Positions 53,281 through 61,709 of a DNA stretch of 64,000 bases are shown piece by piece. The DNA comes from Streptomyces sp. NBC_01224 (GTDB taxonomy: Bacteria; Actinomycetota; Actinomycetes; Streptomycetales; Streptomycetaceae). The position numbers and the translations under genes were made by a program. Under the pieces are notes generated by a model. It was not told the origin of the DNA and made no database searches. It worked only from the letters and a program-made list of their open reading frames with translations. The stretch spans positions 248,001 through 312,000 of the forward strand of contig NZ_CP108530.1 in the NCBI RefSeq assembly GCF_036002945.1, in the 5' to 3' direction. Position 1 is the stretch's first letter, and each line of letters starts with the position of its first letter.

Positions 53281-53859
53281 TCAGACCACGGCGAGCCGGT
53301 CCACCAGCAGCTTCACCCTCTGCGCGGCGTCCTCCGGCAGCAGCCGTCCCGCCCGGGTCAGGGTCGCAAGGCCGTGCAGGGACGCCCAGAACACCTCGGT
53401 GAACAGCCCCGGGTGGACGCCGTCCCCGGCGACCTCGCCCAGGCTCTCCAGCAGCGCGGCGAAGGCGTCCTTGAGAGGTTCCGGGGTGTCCTCCTGCGCG
53501 TACGCCAGGCCGCCGTCGAGCTGGAACAAGGCGTCGTAGACCGCCGGGTTGCGTGCGGCGAAGTCGAGGTAGGCGTGGGCCAGGGCGGCGACCCGCTCGC
53601 GCGGGCCGTCCGCGGCGGAGGTCGCGGCACGCACCGCCGCGGCCATCTCCGCGGCGCCTTCGAGGGCGACGGCGCCGATGATCTCGCGCTTGCCGCGGAA
53701 GTGGCTGTAGAGGACGGGCTGGCTGTATTCGATGCGCTCGGCGAGCCGGCGGGTGGTGACCGCGTCCCAGCCCTGCTGCTCGGCGAGTTCGCGGGCCGTT
53801 GCCACGATGAGGCGTTCGCGCTCTGCCCGTTCGCGCTGCTTGCGTTCCTGTACCGACAT
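53281..53859 (-). CDS. TetR-family repressor
   Basis: The 192-residue regulator has an N-terminal HTH (ATARELAEQQGWDAVTTRRL, AERIEYSQPVLYSHFRGKRE) and a TetR_C ligand domain with YLDFAARNPAVYDALFQLDG and ALLESLGEVAGDGVHPGLFT. It is divergent from the DUF1772 membrane gene, with operator-like CTAG palindromes between, and so probably represses that gene and itself. Confidence 0.92.
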   Translation of the reverse strand: MSVQERKQRERAERERLIVATARELAEQQGWDAVTTRRLAERIEYSQPVLYSHFRGKREIIGAVALEGAAEMAAAVRAATSAADGPRERVAALAHAYLDFAARNPAVYDALFQLDGGLAYAQEDTPEPLKDAFAALLESLGEVAGDGVHPGLFTEVFWASLHGLATLTRAGRLLPEDAAQRVKLLVDRLAVV

Positions 53860-53868
53860 GATTCGATC

Positions 53869-53932
53869 CTAGCATCGCTAGACAATCAAGCGGGAGTAGC
53901 GCTAGCGTTGCCTCATCACCTAGCAACACTAG
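53869..53932. promoter_or_regulatory. Paired TetR operators
   Basis: CTAGCATCGCTAG (53869-53881) and CTAGCAACACTAG (53920-53932) are two CTAGC...CTAG palindromes 51 bp apart in the divergent promoter region. A third short GCGCTAGCG lies between. They fit a TetR dimer binding both promoters. Confidence 0.72.
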
Positions 53933-53948
53933 ATGTCAGGGGGGCATC

Positions 53949-54395
53949 ATGCTTAACGCACTCGAGGTCGTCACCACCGTGATCGTCGGCGTGATGGTGG
54001 GCGTGGAGTTCTCCGTCGCCTTCGTCATCAACCCGATCCTCAACGCACTCCCCGAGGACAGTGGCCAACTCGGCCACGCCCACGGGGGCCGGATGCTCGG
54101 CGCCGTGATGCCGGTCTGGTACATCGGCTCACTCGTCCTCGTCGCGGTCTGGGCCATCGCAGGATGGCACCACCACGGCACCGGCCTCGTCGTCACCGCC
54201 GGCGCGCTGCTGGCCCTCAGCGTGATCATGTCGCTCCTGCTGCTCGTCCCGATCAACAACCGGAACAAGACGTGGACCCCCGAGAACCGGCCCGCCGACT
54301 GGAAGGAGCAGATGAACCGCTGGGACCGCTACCACTACGTCCGTGTCGCCGTCATCATCGCCGCCTTCGCCCTGCTCGTCGCCGCCCTCACCTGA
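53949..54395 (+). CDS. DUF1772-type membrane protein
   Basis: The 148-residue protein has four predicted membrane helices (VVTTVIVGVMVGVEFSVAFV, LVLVAVWAIAGW, LSVIMSLLLLVPINN, RVAVIIAAFALLVAALT) and the family's NKTWTPENRPADWKEQMNRW loop. The function is unknown. It is typically paired with a TetR repressor, as here. GGGGGG precedes the ATG. The 231 bp to the next gene contain no clear feature. Confidence 0.88.
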   Translation: MLNALEVVTTVIVGVMVGVEFSVAFVINPILNALPEDSGQLGHAHGGRMLGAVMPVWYIGSLVLVAVWAIAGWHHHGTGLVVTAGALLALSVIMSLLLLVPINNRNKTWTPENRPADWKEQMNRWDRYHYVRVAVIIAAFALLVAALT

Positions 54396-54626
54396 GCCCG
54401 CGGGCCGACACCGCGCCGGTGGCGCACAATCCCCACTCCCCGGGCGGCAGCTGGCCACCGAAATCCCGACATCCGGGAATGCAGCTGCCGCTCAGATCCC
54501 ACAAGGCGATCCCGACAAACTACGCCCCTCGATCAGCCGCGTCCGCGCGGCCTGATCAGGCTTCACACGACTCGGCAAGCTCCACGAAGCTCACCAAGCT
54601 GACGAAGACTCGCAAGGAGAAGAGCA

Positions 54627-55052
54627 ATGTCGCTGAAGAAGATCAACACCGTCCTGGCCGCCGCCTTCATCCTCTTCATCCTCTGGTTCGGGGCGGAGTT
54701 CATCCTGAGCCCGGGGACGACAGCGTCGGGCTTCGGCCTGCCGAGCTGGCCGTCCGGCGACGGCGACGGCTTCCTGATCATCAAGGGAATCCGCGACGTC
54801 GTCTTGGCCCTGGTCCTGGGCATCCTGCTGGTGACGGGCCACCGCCGGGCGCTGGGCTGGGCGCTGCTGGTGGAGGCCCTCGCCGCGTACGGCGACATGG
54901 CCACCGTGCTGGCCCACCACGGCTCCGTGGCCACCGCGCTCGGCGTCCACGGCCTGACCGCGACACTGATGGTGGTCAACGGCCTGCTGATAATGCGCGA
55001 GACCCGCAAGATCGCGGCCGCTCCGACGGCGCCCGTCCCGCAGCCCGTCTAA
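54627..55052 (+). CDS. DUF4267-type small membrane protein
   Basis: The 141-residue protein has four hydrophobic segments, with INTVLAAAFILFILWFGAEF, then FLIIKGIRDVVLALVLGILL, GWALLVEALAAYGDMATVLA and VHGLTATLMVVNGLLIMRET, the DUF4267 pattern. AAGGAGAAG precedes the ATG. It probably belongs to the same TetR-controlled group as the DUF1772 gene. The function is unknown. Confidence 0.85.
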   Translation: MSLKKINTVLAAAFILFILWFGAEFILSPGTTASGFGLPSWPSGDGDGFLIIKGIRDVVLALVLGILLVTGHRRALGWALLVEALAAYGDMATVLAHHGSVATALGVHGLTATLMVVNGLLIMRETRKIAAAPTAPVPQPV

Positions 55053-55412
55053 CGCCACCTTGGCGCGTGTCGGTATTCGCCTGTCAGCGCCTGCCGGGAA
55101 AGGCGAGGCGCATGATTTTCTTCCAGTGGGCGGCATGCTGCCGGGGCGACGGAGGGTTCTTCTTGGTGATCGGCGGTGTGCCGGTCGAGCCTGGCCAGCA
55201 GATCGTCCAGGTCGGAGGTGGTGAATCCAGCCGTGACTCCCGCACGCTGTCCCGCCGCGCGTTCCCCGAACCCGACGTCGTCGCGGACGATGCGTCGGCC
55301 CCGATCGAGCAGCGCCGCAGGCAGGGCGTCTCGGCCCAACTCCACCCGTCTCCTCGGGTGAGGTGCTGCGGTGGGTGCCGGTTCAGTCCAGACGGTCGTA
55401 GGCGCCCGGCTC

Positions 55413-55732
55413 TCAGTCGGCGAACAGCGTCAGTGCGTCCGCTGTCTCGGTACGTTCAGGCGCTGTGGAGGTGGCCGGCCGCCAGTTCTCCACCTGATGC
55501 GCCTCCACGATGACGAAGTCTCGGTATCCGCCGAAGTCGCCGGGATCGCCTGCCACGCCGATGTGGATGGGCGCGTCATCGGGCAGGTTTTGTCCCTCAC
55601 CGGCCGTGCGGATCGGCGGCGTTGAGCGCGGCAATGGTGTCGTCGTAGGCACCCCGCTGCCGGTGGCTGGGTTGATCCGTTCCAGCCCCACTGCAATAGG
55701 TCTCTGGGTAGCGTCCGGTTGCATGAGCGCAC
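55413..55732 (-). pseudogene. Frameshifted fragment of an unknown protein
   Basis: Two minus frames join to read GAYDDTIAALNAADPHGR and NLPDDAPIHIGVAGDPGDFG, GYRDFVIVEAHQVENWRPAT, then stop. The coding character is clear but the gene lacks a start and has a frameshift. The family is not recognised. The region 55053-55412 contains only a possible short minus-strand frame (SDLDDLLARLDRHTADHQEE). Confidence 0.35.
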
Positions 55733-56247
55733 CCCGAGTGTCCCCCGCTGAGCCGTGGCCCGGCTGGACGACCAGCAGGGCGGCCCAGGCCGCGTACGGC
55801 AAGCACCTGGCCCGTATCGGCCAGCTCATCCCGGCCCTGCTGTACACGCAGGTCATGGACCGCCAGGGCATCACAGCCGCGCATACCGCCGGCCGCCCGG
55901 ATCTCGTCGACTCCCAGGTGCGCAGCCTGGTACTGGAGTGCCGGGATGACCTGCTGGAGGCGGCGGCCGTCCTGGACGCGCTCGCCCTGTGCCACGGGCA
56001 CGGCAGCTACCTGCCCCGCCCGTACCAGGAGACCGGCCATCCGGTGCCATCTGGCGTGGAGTTGCGTACGGACGCCTCGGATGTGGCTGACCGGCTCGTA
56101 CGCCACGACCAGCAGCACAGGACCAGCACCAGCGATGCCATCCCGGCGCCGCTGGAGGACGGTTGCACCGACAGCGAACGGGACGCGGTCCGCGCCTACG
56201 CCCGCAGGGAGTGGATCACTGCCCGGGAACGCTGGGACGTCAGATGA
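55723..56247 (+). CDS. Conserved hypothetical protein
   Basis: This 174-residue soluble protein has WTTSRAAQAAYGKHLARIGQ, LIPALLYTQVMDRQGITAAH, LVLECRDDLLEAAAVLDALA and DSERDAVRAYARREWITARE. It looks like an intact helical Streptomyces protein, but no family is recognised. The ATG at 55723 is the first start. It overlaps the minus-strand fragment by 10 bp and is not coupled to other genes. Confidence 0.55.
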   Translation: MSAPRVSPAEPWPGWTTSRAAQAAYGKHLARIGQLIPALLYTQVMDRQGITAAHTAGRPDLVDSQVRSLVLECRDDLLEAAAVLDALALCHGHGSYLPRPYQETGHPVPSGVELRTDASDVADRLVRHDQQHRTSTSDAIPAPLEDGCTDSERDAVRAYARREWITARERWDVR

Positions 56248-56301
56248 GGGAAGGCCGCTACCTGACCAGATCAGCGGGGACGGCATAAGCCGGACTAGGT
56301 C

Positions 56302-56862
56302 GTGTTCCGCCGAATGCCGCCGCATTTGTCAGTGCCGGGCTGCACAATGCTGCGAAGTCATCCTTCTGGAGCAAGGGACCGGCGCGCTGCCTTCGCCGAC
56401 CTCGACGATGTCCGCCGCACCCTGGAGACCAACCTCTTCGGCGCCTGGCGGACCGCGCAGGCGTTCTTGCCGCTACTGCGCCGCTCAGCACACCCGCGCC
56501 TGGTGAACGTCTCCAGCGAGTCCGGTTCGCTGGAACGCATGTCCGGCGGAACCCCCGCCTACGGGGTCTCAGAGGCGGCCCTCAACGTCCTCACCCGAGA
56601 GGGCGCGACACTGACGATCGAGCGCCCCTCGGACTCACTGTGCCGCAGCCCCGTGGCCATGGGCGCGTGGACGGCGTCGGGCCTGGTCGACGTGTTCAGG
56701 CCCCGTGACGTCAGCTCTGGCCCGCCTTCCGAGAGATCGACTTTCTGCGCGCTCTGCGCAGTTACTCGGCCCGGCAACGTCGCGCGGTCGAAGGAGATCC
56801 TCGGCGTCAACATCGAGGGTGCTGCTCGGGTTCAGATCGTCCGCACCGAGGAGAGACCATGA
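56302..56862 (+). pseudogene. SDR oxidoreductase fragment, middle part
   Basis: From about 56386 the frame matches the centre of short-chain dehydrogenases: DLDDVRRTLETNLFGAWRTA, HPRLVNVSSESGSLERMSGG and TPAYGVSEAALNVLTRE, with the catalytic Ser and Tyr region. The Lys of YxxxK is replaced (YGVSEAA). The expected C-terminal NSLCPGPVATDMG is garbled (SDSLCRSPVAMGAW). It lacks the cofactor-binding N terminus, which lies downstream at 56859 instead. Confidence 0.65.
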
Positions 56863-57326
56863 ACACCGCCGCGCCGGTATCGCTGGTCACGGGTGCTAAC
56901 CGGGGAATCGGCTGGGAGACCGCGCGTCAGCTCGCCGCGCTCGGCCACACTGTCCTGCTGTGTGCCCGCCGTCCGGAAGCCCTGGGCAAGTCCGAAGATC
57001 CGGCAACCGTCGTCGAACGCGACATCCGCAAGGCGGCCGCGCTCGCGCGATGGGCGGCCGAACCGTCCGCCACCGAGAAAGTCAAGTCCGTCGCCCGCAC
57101 TGCGGAAACGCTCGCCGAAGCGGGCCGCCGACGGCTTCGCAAGATCCACTCCACGCCGGACGGCGATTCTCATAAGTTTTCAATTGCGGTACGTGGAACA
57201 GGGCAAGCATGGAGGAGGTATCAGCCATTCCTCCTCGCGGAGTCTTATCGAAGTGGCCTTTCTCCTCAATCATGGCCGTGTCCATGCCAGATTCTCGCGA
57301 GGGGAAAGCCATGGGATTCCGCGTAA
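56859..57326 (+). pseudogene. SDR oxidoreductase fragment, N-terminal part
   Basis: The frame starts MNTAAPVSLVTGANRGIGWE and TARQLAALGHTVLLCARRPE, the Rossmann start of an SDR with TGxxxGIG. After ALGKSEDPATVVERDIRKAA the sequence no longer fits the family, so the rest of the enzyme is missing. The middle part of such a gene lies just upstream, so the two pieces are in reversed order. Confidence 0.65.
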
Positions 57327-57679
57327 AGATCACTGCAGGTGCTATAGGCGCGGCCACACTGGCCATGATGTTCACCGCCACGACTCCTGTCGCGTCCGCA
57401 GCAGCCGACAAGAGCAACCTTGGCCCCGAAATCCGCGAGGTCTCTGCTGCCGCGTGGACCCCAACCACCACATTGAACAATGGCCCGATCAGGGAGTGCT
57501 ACGCGGCCGGATGTGCCGAGGTGTGGCGGCCGGGCCCCGGCGAAACGGTGCGCTGGAGCCACTACGCCTACAACAGTTCCGGCAACCGCTGGTATTACGT
57601 CCAGTACGTCGTCGGCAACGGCACGCCCCACACTTTCTACGGCTGGATCTACTGCGGCAACGTCACCGCTTCCTGCTGA
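57311..57679 (+). CDS. Small secreted protein
   Basis: The 122-residue precursor has a Sec signal (RVKITAGAIGAATLAMMFTA, TTPVASAAADKS) with a likely cleavage after ASA. The mature part of about 90 residues contains NNGPIRECYAAGCAEVWRPG, VRWSHYAYNSSGNRWYYVQY and FYGWIYCGNVTASC, with four cysteines that could form two disulfides. It resembles small SH3-like or cell-wall-associated Streptomyces proteins. CGAGGGGAAAG precedes the ATG. Confidence 0.75.
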   Translation: MGFRVKITAGAIGAATLAMMFTATTPVASAAADKSNLGPEIREVSAAAWTPTTTLNNGPIRECYAAGCAEVWRPGPGETVRWSHYAYNSSGNRWYYVQYVVGNGTPHTFYGWIYCGNVTASC

Positions 57680-57836
57680 GTGAACTCTTCCGATCTTGCC
57701 CGTTGCGTCAGTGCCAACATCCGCTACGGAGCCAGGCGAGGGCAAGGCCCCACTGAGCAGAAGGAATTCTGTCCCCACCACTATGGCCCCGCACGTCGCG
57801 CCGGGCCAGTTACTCCATCTACGAAGAGGGAGAGAG

Positions 57837-58814
57837 ATGACGGAAACGGTTTGTCGCTGGGTCCTTGCGTTCGATGCCTCCTGCGCCCTGTGCAAGGAGG
57901 TGTCGCGGCGAGTCGAGCGGGCATCGGCGGGGCGTCTGGAAGTCTTGCCACTTGGGCATCGTGACGTGCAGCAGTGGCGTGATCAAGCCTTGGACCGAGG
58001 CACTCCGTGGGCGCCTACCCTGCTCAGGGTTGAGGGGACGCGAGTCCGGGCTTGGACTGGTGTCCGTATGGGTTCTCGGCTGGCAATGCGACTGGGGCCT
58101 CGTCGGACTGTGTTGGTGCTGCGTGCTCTTGGTGATCCGGAGCGCGAAGGGCAAGCGGACGGCAATCAGGCCGAGGGCCCCCGCATCGGGCGGCGGGGGA
58201 TGTTCCGGCTGAGCGCAGGAGCGGGGATCGCAGTTGCGCTGTTGTTGAACGGCAGGGTGCCGGCGTTCGCGGCTGAGTCCAGGACGCTGGCCGCCGGACG
58301 GAGCTGGGCTCAGGCAAATCAGTCGCCGCGTGTCGGCCAGTACATCGAGCTGGCCAGGTTTCCTGTCGCCTATAGGCCGGCCATTTTCGCTGGCCTGGCA
58401 CCGAGCGTCCGGAGCAGCCTGTGGGTCGAGCAGGTGGAACGCTACCGGCGCGTGCACTCGAAGATGACGGCCGAGCAGACCCGTGTGCTGGACGAGTTCG
58501 AAGCGATCATCGCCGATGAGGCGACCTACGCCTACGAGGACTCGGCAATCCAGGCTCGGATGAAGGCGGTCGAGACGGGGGCTATTGCCGCGTTCGGGCG
58601 CAGCGAGGCATGCAGCCTCATGTCGACGCTCGGCCCTCTCGATACTGCTGAAACTCGCGCCATCTCCGGCAATAGCGCTGCGCCAGCCGCGACGTGCAAC
58701 TGCAACCGCGGAAGCGCCTGCCAGCCTGATTGCAGCTGCGTGGGCTGCAGTTCGACTTGGCCCGGGTGCGGCTGTGGCTATCTCTGGACCTGTAACGGCA
58801 TGATATGCGCCTGA
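57837..58814 (+). CDS. Fulvocin C-related bacteriocin-type protein with cysteine-rich tail
   Basis: The 325-residue protein has three parts. A thioredoxin-like/DUF393-type N terminus (VLAFDASCALCKEVSRRVER, CxxC at 16-19) is followed by a basic-hydrophobic segment like an internal Tat/Sec signal (GRRGMFRLSAGAGIAVALLL). Next come a helical middle region and a tail of 39 residues with ten cysteines (CNCNRGSACQPDCSC onwards). This matches what is annotated as bacteriocin fulvocin C-related proteins. The tail may be the processed, disulfide-rich peptide and the CxxC domain its oxidant (inference). A long hairpin follows the stop. Confidence 0.7.
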   Translation: MTETVCRWVLAFDASCALCKEVSRRVERASAGRLEVLPLGHRDVQQWRDQALDRGTPWAPTLLRVEGTRVRAWTGVRMGSRLAMRLGPRRTVLVLRALGDPEREGQADGNQAEGPRIGRRGMFRLSAGAGIAVALLLNGRVPAFAAESRTLAAGRSWAQANQSPRVGQYIELARFPVAYRPAIFAGLAPSVRSSLWVEQVERYRRVHSKMTAEQTRVLDEFEAIIADEATYAYEDSAIQARMKAVETGAIAAFGRSEACSLMSTLGPLDTAETRAISGNSAAPAATCNCNRGSACQPDCSCVGCSSTWPGCGCGYLWTCNGMICA

Positions 58815-58834
58815 CAGATGCATAGGGGCCTGAC

Positions 58835-58879
58835 GTGCACGGTGTTCACCCCGTACCGCTGCGGGTGAACACCGTGCAC
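58835..58879 (+). terminator. 17-bp perfect hairpin after the fulvocin C-related gene
   Basis: Arms 58835-58851 and 58863-58879 pair perfectly (GTGCACGGTGTTCACCC and its complement) round an 11-base loop, starting 21 bp after the stop. There is no T-run, as is common in Streptomyces. Confidence 0.8.
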
Positions 58880-59464
58880 GCAGCGAGGCGGTCGCCATCC
58901 ACCGCGTGCGCGAACACTTCACCTCGCGGGCGGCAATCTCCACTGTTACCGGCTGCTGGAAGACCGCGCCGGTCAATATCACCACCTCATTGCACACCAG
59001 CGGCCCCAACTGTGACGCCTTCTCGAACTGCGTCTCGACCTGGACGGCGGGGTGAAGCCGCGCACGACGGATCAAGCCCCTGCCGATCAGCCACCAGGTG
59101 GGCAAGCTCCGGCCCGGTTTCCCGCCGCATGAACTCCACCCTGCTCAGCAACTCCACCACAGCAGCCTCGTCGGCCGCCTGCGGCTGACGGATCAACAGT
59201 CCGCCGTTTGTGGAGCGCTGCGCTCGAACCGCGGCTCGCGCTCGCGATGCTCGTCCCATACCTCTTCAACGAACCGGACGTTCTTTCGGCACGCCACCGC
59301 CCTCATCCGACCAAGATCAAACGCTTAGCGTTAACCGCTGTACCGATGTGCCCCAAGGCCGAAGGGCGACCGCGACACGTTCGTGTCGCACTGTTGGAAG
59401 TGATCATTTGGGGGGGTAAGGAGGTCGGGGCAGTTGGTCCAAACTCTGAGAGAGGCAGCCTGTG
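58880..59464. other. Gene-free stretch with minus-strand coding remnants
   Basis: No intact gene is seen. On the minus strand IRQPQAADEAAVVELLSRVE and ETGPELAHLVADRQGL lead, after a frameshift near 59085, into LHPAVQVETQFEKASQLGPL and VCNEVVILTGAVFQQPVTVE. Together these look like one decayed gene of unknown family. Confidence 0.35.
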
Positions 59465-59794
59465 ATGGCCGATGAGGTTCTCCCGCAGTTCAGTTCCTGG
59501 CTTGGTGACGGCCCGAACGAGCCGGTCACTCCTGGCCAGGTCACCGCGGCGCTTGGCCATGAGCGCCTGGCCGGGCTTGCCCAGGCGAGTGGGCTCGACC
59601 AGAGCGCGGTCGCTGAGACGCTGACGAAAAAGCTTCCGACGTTCGTTGACTCCGTCTCGCCCGACGGACGGATCGATCAGGGCCTCATCCAGTCCCGCTC
59701 AGCGTCCCTCGATCTGGGCGAGCTCGACCTTCTCAGCCAGACTCTGGACGGCTTCAACGACTGGCTGCTCCAGCAGGATGGCTCGGCCCGGTAG
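59465..59794 (+). CDS. YidB-like (DUF937) protein
   Basis: The 109-residue protein has FSSWLGDGPNEPVTPGQVTA, ALGHERLAGLAQASGLDQSA, VAETLTKKLPTFVDSVSPDG and a C-terminal helix, matching DUF937/YidB proteins. It lacks the glycine-rich N-terminal part usually present in longer members, so it may be a short variant or truncated. GAGAGAGG precedes the ATG. The function is unknown. Confidence 0.75.
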   Translation: MADEVLPQFSSWLGDGPNEPVTPGQVTAALGHERLAGLAQASGLDQSAVAETLTKKLPTFVDSVSPDGRIDQGLIQSRSASLDLGELDLLSQTLDGFNDWLLQQDGSAR

Positions 59795-59823
59795 CCAGCC
59801 GCGGAAATCATGTCAGCTGACCC

Positions 59824-59845
59824 CGTCCGGGCAATTGCCCGGACG
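59824..59845 (+). terminator. Palindrome after the YidB-like gene
   Basis: A 22-bp perfect palindrome with an AATT centre starts 30 bp after the stop. A folded stem of nine pairs with a four-base loop could terminate transcription. Confidence 0.5.
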
Positions 59846-60009
59846 GCACTTTCTGCTGCGGAGCCCATAATCCGTTTCGTGACGGACGCCCGCCTCTCCG
59901 GACCGACTCAATAACTGAACGCCCTTGCTGGACAGCACTGGGGTACGACGCACTACCTCCACCCTGGCCTGTCCAAGAACCGATCGGTTCCTGAACAACA
60001 GGGCAGCCG

Positions 60010-60143
60010 GCGAAGGCGATCTCGTCACCGATTCCGGCGGCGCGGTAGCGGTCCCGGTCCTCGGTCCAGGAGGCCGGGATGTAGAGCTCACGGTCGGTCA
60101 AGGCCCGGCCCTTGGGGGAGGCATAGGCCAGGAAGGTGCCGAT
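60010..60143 (-). mobile_element. IS701-family transposase fragment
   Basis: The minus strand encodes IGTFLAYASPKGRALTDREL, YIPASWTEDRDRYRAAGIGD and EIAFAG, nearly identical to residues of the complete transposase at 61710-63028 on the other strand. It is a 134-bp remnant of an inverted copy. The surrounding 59846-60340 otherwise contains only unclear frames (a minus-strand DKGHFTSAAATLMALSAF at about 60200). Confidence 0.85.
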
Positions 60144-60340
60144 CTTGAAGGTGTGGCACTGCCTGGCGCGTTTCGGGGCGCCCGGGAAGGCCGACAGGGC
60201 CATCAGGGTCGCGGCAGCGGAGGTGAAGTGCCCCTTGTCCTTGCCGCCGTCGTAGCCGCTGAACCCGATCCGGCGCCTGACATCGGGAGGCCCGTGGGAA
60301 TCCCGGGCAGCGGCCGGCCGTACGGGGCGGCGTGCGTGCG

Positions 60341-61531
60341 TCAGACGAAGCACTCCAGGATCAGCGGCAGATCCTTCAGCCACTCCTTGAGGCGGGCCCG
60401 CCTGCGAGCGGCGAGCAGGGACTGGTGGGTGCTGCCGTTGTGGAGGCGGACGGTGACCTTGAGGTGTTTGGGGCCCTCGACCGCGTACTCGACGGTGCTG
60501 ATCTCCGCCCAGGTGAACGCCTGGTCCCCGGCCTTCGAGCCGAGCACGACACCCTCGGCGTCGACCAGGAGGGAACTCTCCGGGGCAAGCGCCACGAAGG
60601 CGAGGTCGCTGTCGTCCGGTGCGTCGCCCACGGGGGCGGCCTCGGTGGGCGCCTGGTGCAGGGGGACGGCGTTGGACGGTGCGTAGGCGGGCAGCGGGGG
60701 AATCGCCACGGTGGGGGAGTACGTCGTACCGTCCGGCACCAGCAGGTTCAACACGCCGTCCGGTGTGGGCCGTTGGTCCGGTTCCTTGGCGAGGCACGCC
60801 GCCAGGACCGGCCGCAGGCCGTCCGGCACCGCGGACAGGTCCGGTGCCTCGTGCACCGACCGGTACATCAGGCCCATCGGCGTACCCGCACCGAACGCGC
60901 TGCCGCCCGCCGCCGCGACGAGCACCGCCCCCAGCGCGAATACATCCGCGGCGCCGCCGACCTCAAGCCCCTGCGCCTGCTCGGGCGCCAGGAACCCCGG
61001 CGTCCCGAACGCCACACCGGTGGCCGTCAGACGGGTCGACTCCAGCGCCCGCGCGATGCCGAAGTCCAGGACCCGCGGGCCGTCCGCGGCCATGATGATG
61101 TTGCTGGGCTTCAGATCACGGTGCACCAGGCCGCAGCCGTGGATCGCCACCAGCGCCTCGGCGAGCGCCGCGCCCAGCTGCCGCAGCCGCGCCTCGTCCA
61201 TCGGCCCCTCGGCTTCGAGCAGCGCGGCGAGCGTGGGCCCGGGAACGTACGCCGTGGCCAGCCAGGGCGCCACCGCCCCCGGGTCCGCGTCCACCACCGG
61301 GGCGGTGTGGAAGCCGCCCACGCTGCGCGCGGCCGCGACCTCGGCCCGGAACCGCTCCCGGAAGTGCGGGTCGGCCGCGAGCTCCGGGCGCGCCACCTTC
61401 ACGGCCACCGCACGCCCGCCGCGCGAACGCGCGAGATACACGGTGCCCATCCCGCCGGCCCCCAGCTCCCGTTCCACGGCATACCCGCCGATACGATCCG
61501 GCAGGCCCGCACCGTTCACCCCGTGCCCCAT
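60341..61531 (-). CDS. Hanks-type Ser/Thr protein kinase
   Basis: The 396-residue kinase has the full catalytic set: ELGAGGMGTVYLARSRGG (P-loop), VAVKVARPEL (ATP Lys), GLVHRDLKPSNIIMAADG (HRDLKPxN), VLDFGIARAL (DFG) and GTPGFLAPEQAQG (APE). After about residue 270 a Pro-rich linker leads to a C-terminal domain (SSLLVDAEGVVLGSKAGDQA, FTWAEISTVEYAVEGPKHLK), a PH-like fold rather than the usual PASTA. No membrane helix is seen, so it is cytosolic. The ATG at 61531 gives the usual short N terminus. Confidence 0.9.
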   Translation of the reverse strand: MGHGVNGAGLPDRIGGYAVERELGAGGMGTVYLARSRGGRAVAVKVARPELAADPHFRERFRAEVAAARSVGGFHTAPVVDADPGAVAPWLATAYVPGPTLAALLEAEGPMDEARLRQLGAALAEALVAIHGCGLVHRDLKPSNIIMAADGPRVLDFGIARALESTRLTATGVAFGTPGFLAPEQAQGLEVGGAADVFALGAVLVAAAGGSAFGAGTPMGLMYRSVHEAPDLSAVPDGLRPVLAACLAKEPDQRPTPDGVLNLLVPDGTTYSPTVAIPPLPAYAPSNAVPLHQAPTEAAPVGDAPDDSDLAFVALAPESSLLVDAEGVVLGSKAGDQAFTWAEISTVEYAVEGPKHLKVTVRLHNGSTHQSLLAARRRARLKEWLKDLPLILECFV

Positions 61532-61636
61532 GCGCTGTAAGCCTTTCCCTGTGCTCGGCGCATCAGTATGACTCAGCGCCCGGGGCCCCGGCGCCGGTGG
61601 TGCGGGCGGTACGACAGCTACCAAGTCCCGTCACGC

Positions 61637-61654
61637 CAGATGCGGTTGCAGTAG
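61637..61654 (+). mobile_element. Terminal remnant of another IS701 copy
   Basis: Six codons read QMRLQ and stop (CAGATGCGGTTGCAGTAG). The same block ends the complete transposase (QMRLQY and stop at 63028). It lies 55 bp upstream of that gene, which suggests the remains of an earlier tandem copy. Confidence 0.5.
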
Positions 61655-61709
61655 GCGTGACGGGTCTTGGTTGCTCTCGTTGATGTGACTGTGTGCTGAT
61701 GCGTTGACG

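Noticed and set aside
55049..55345. 98-codon minus-strand frame
   Set aside because: Partly plausible composition but no start signal, family or conserved neighbour; not strong enough to list as a gene.
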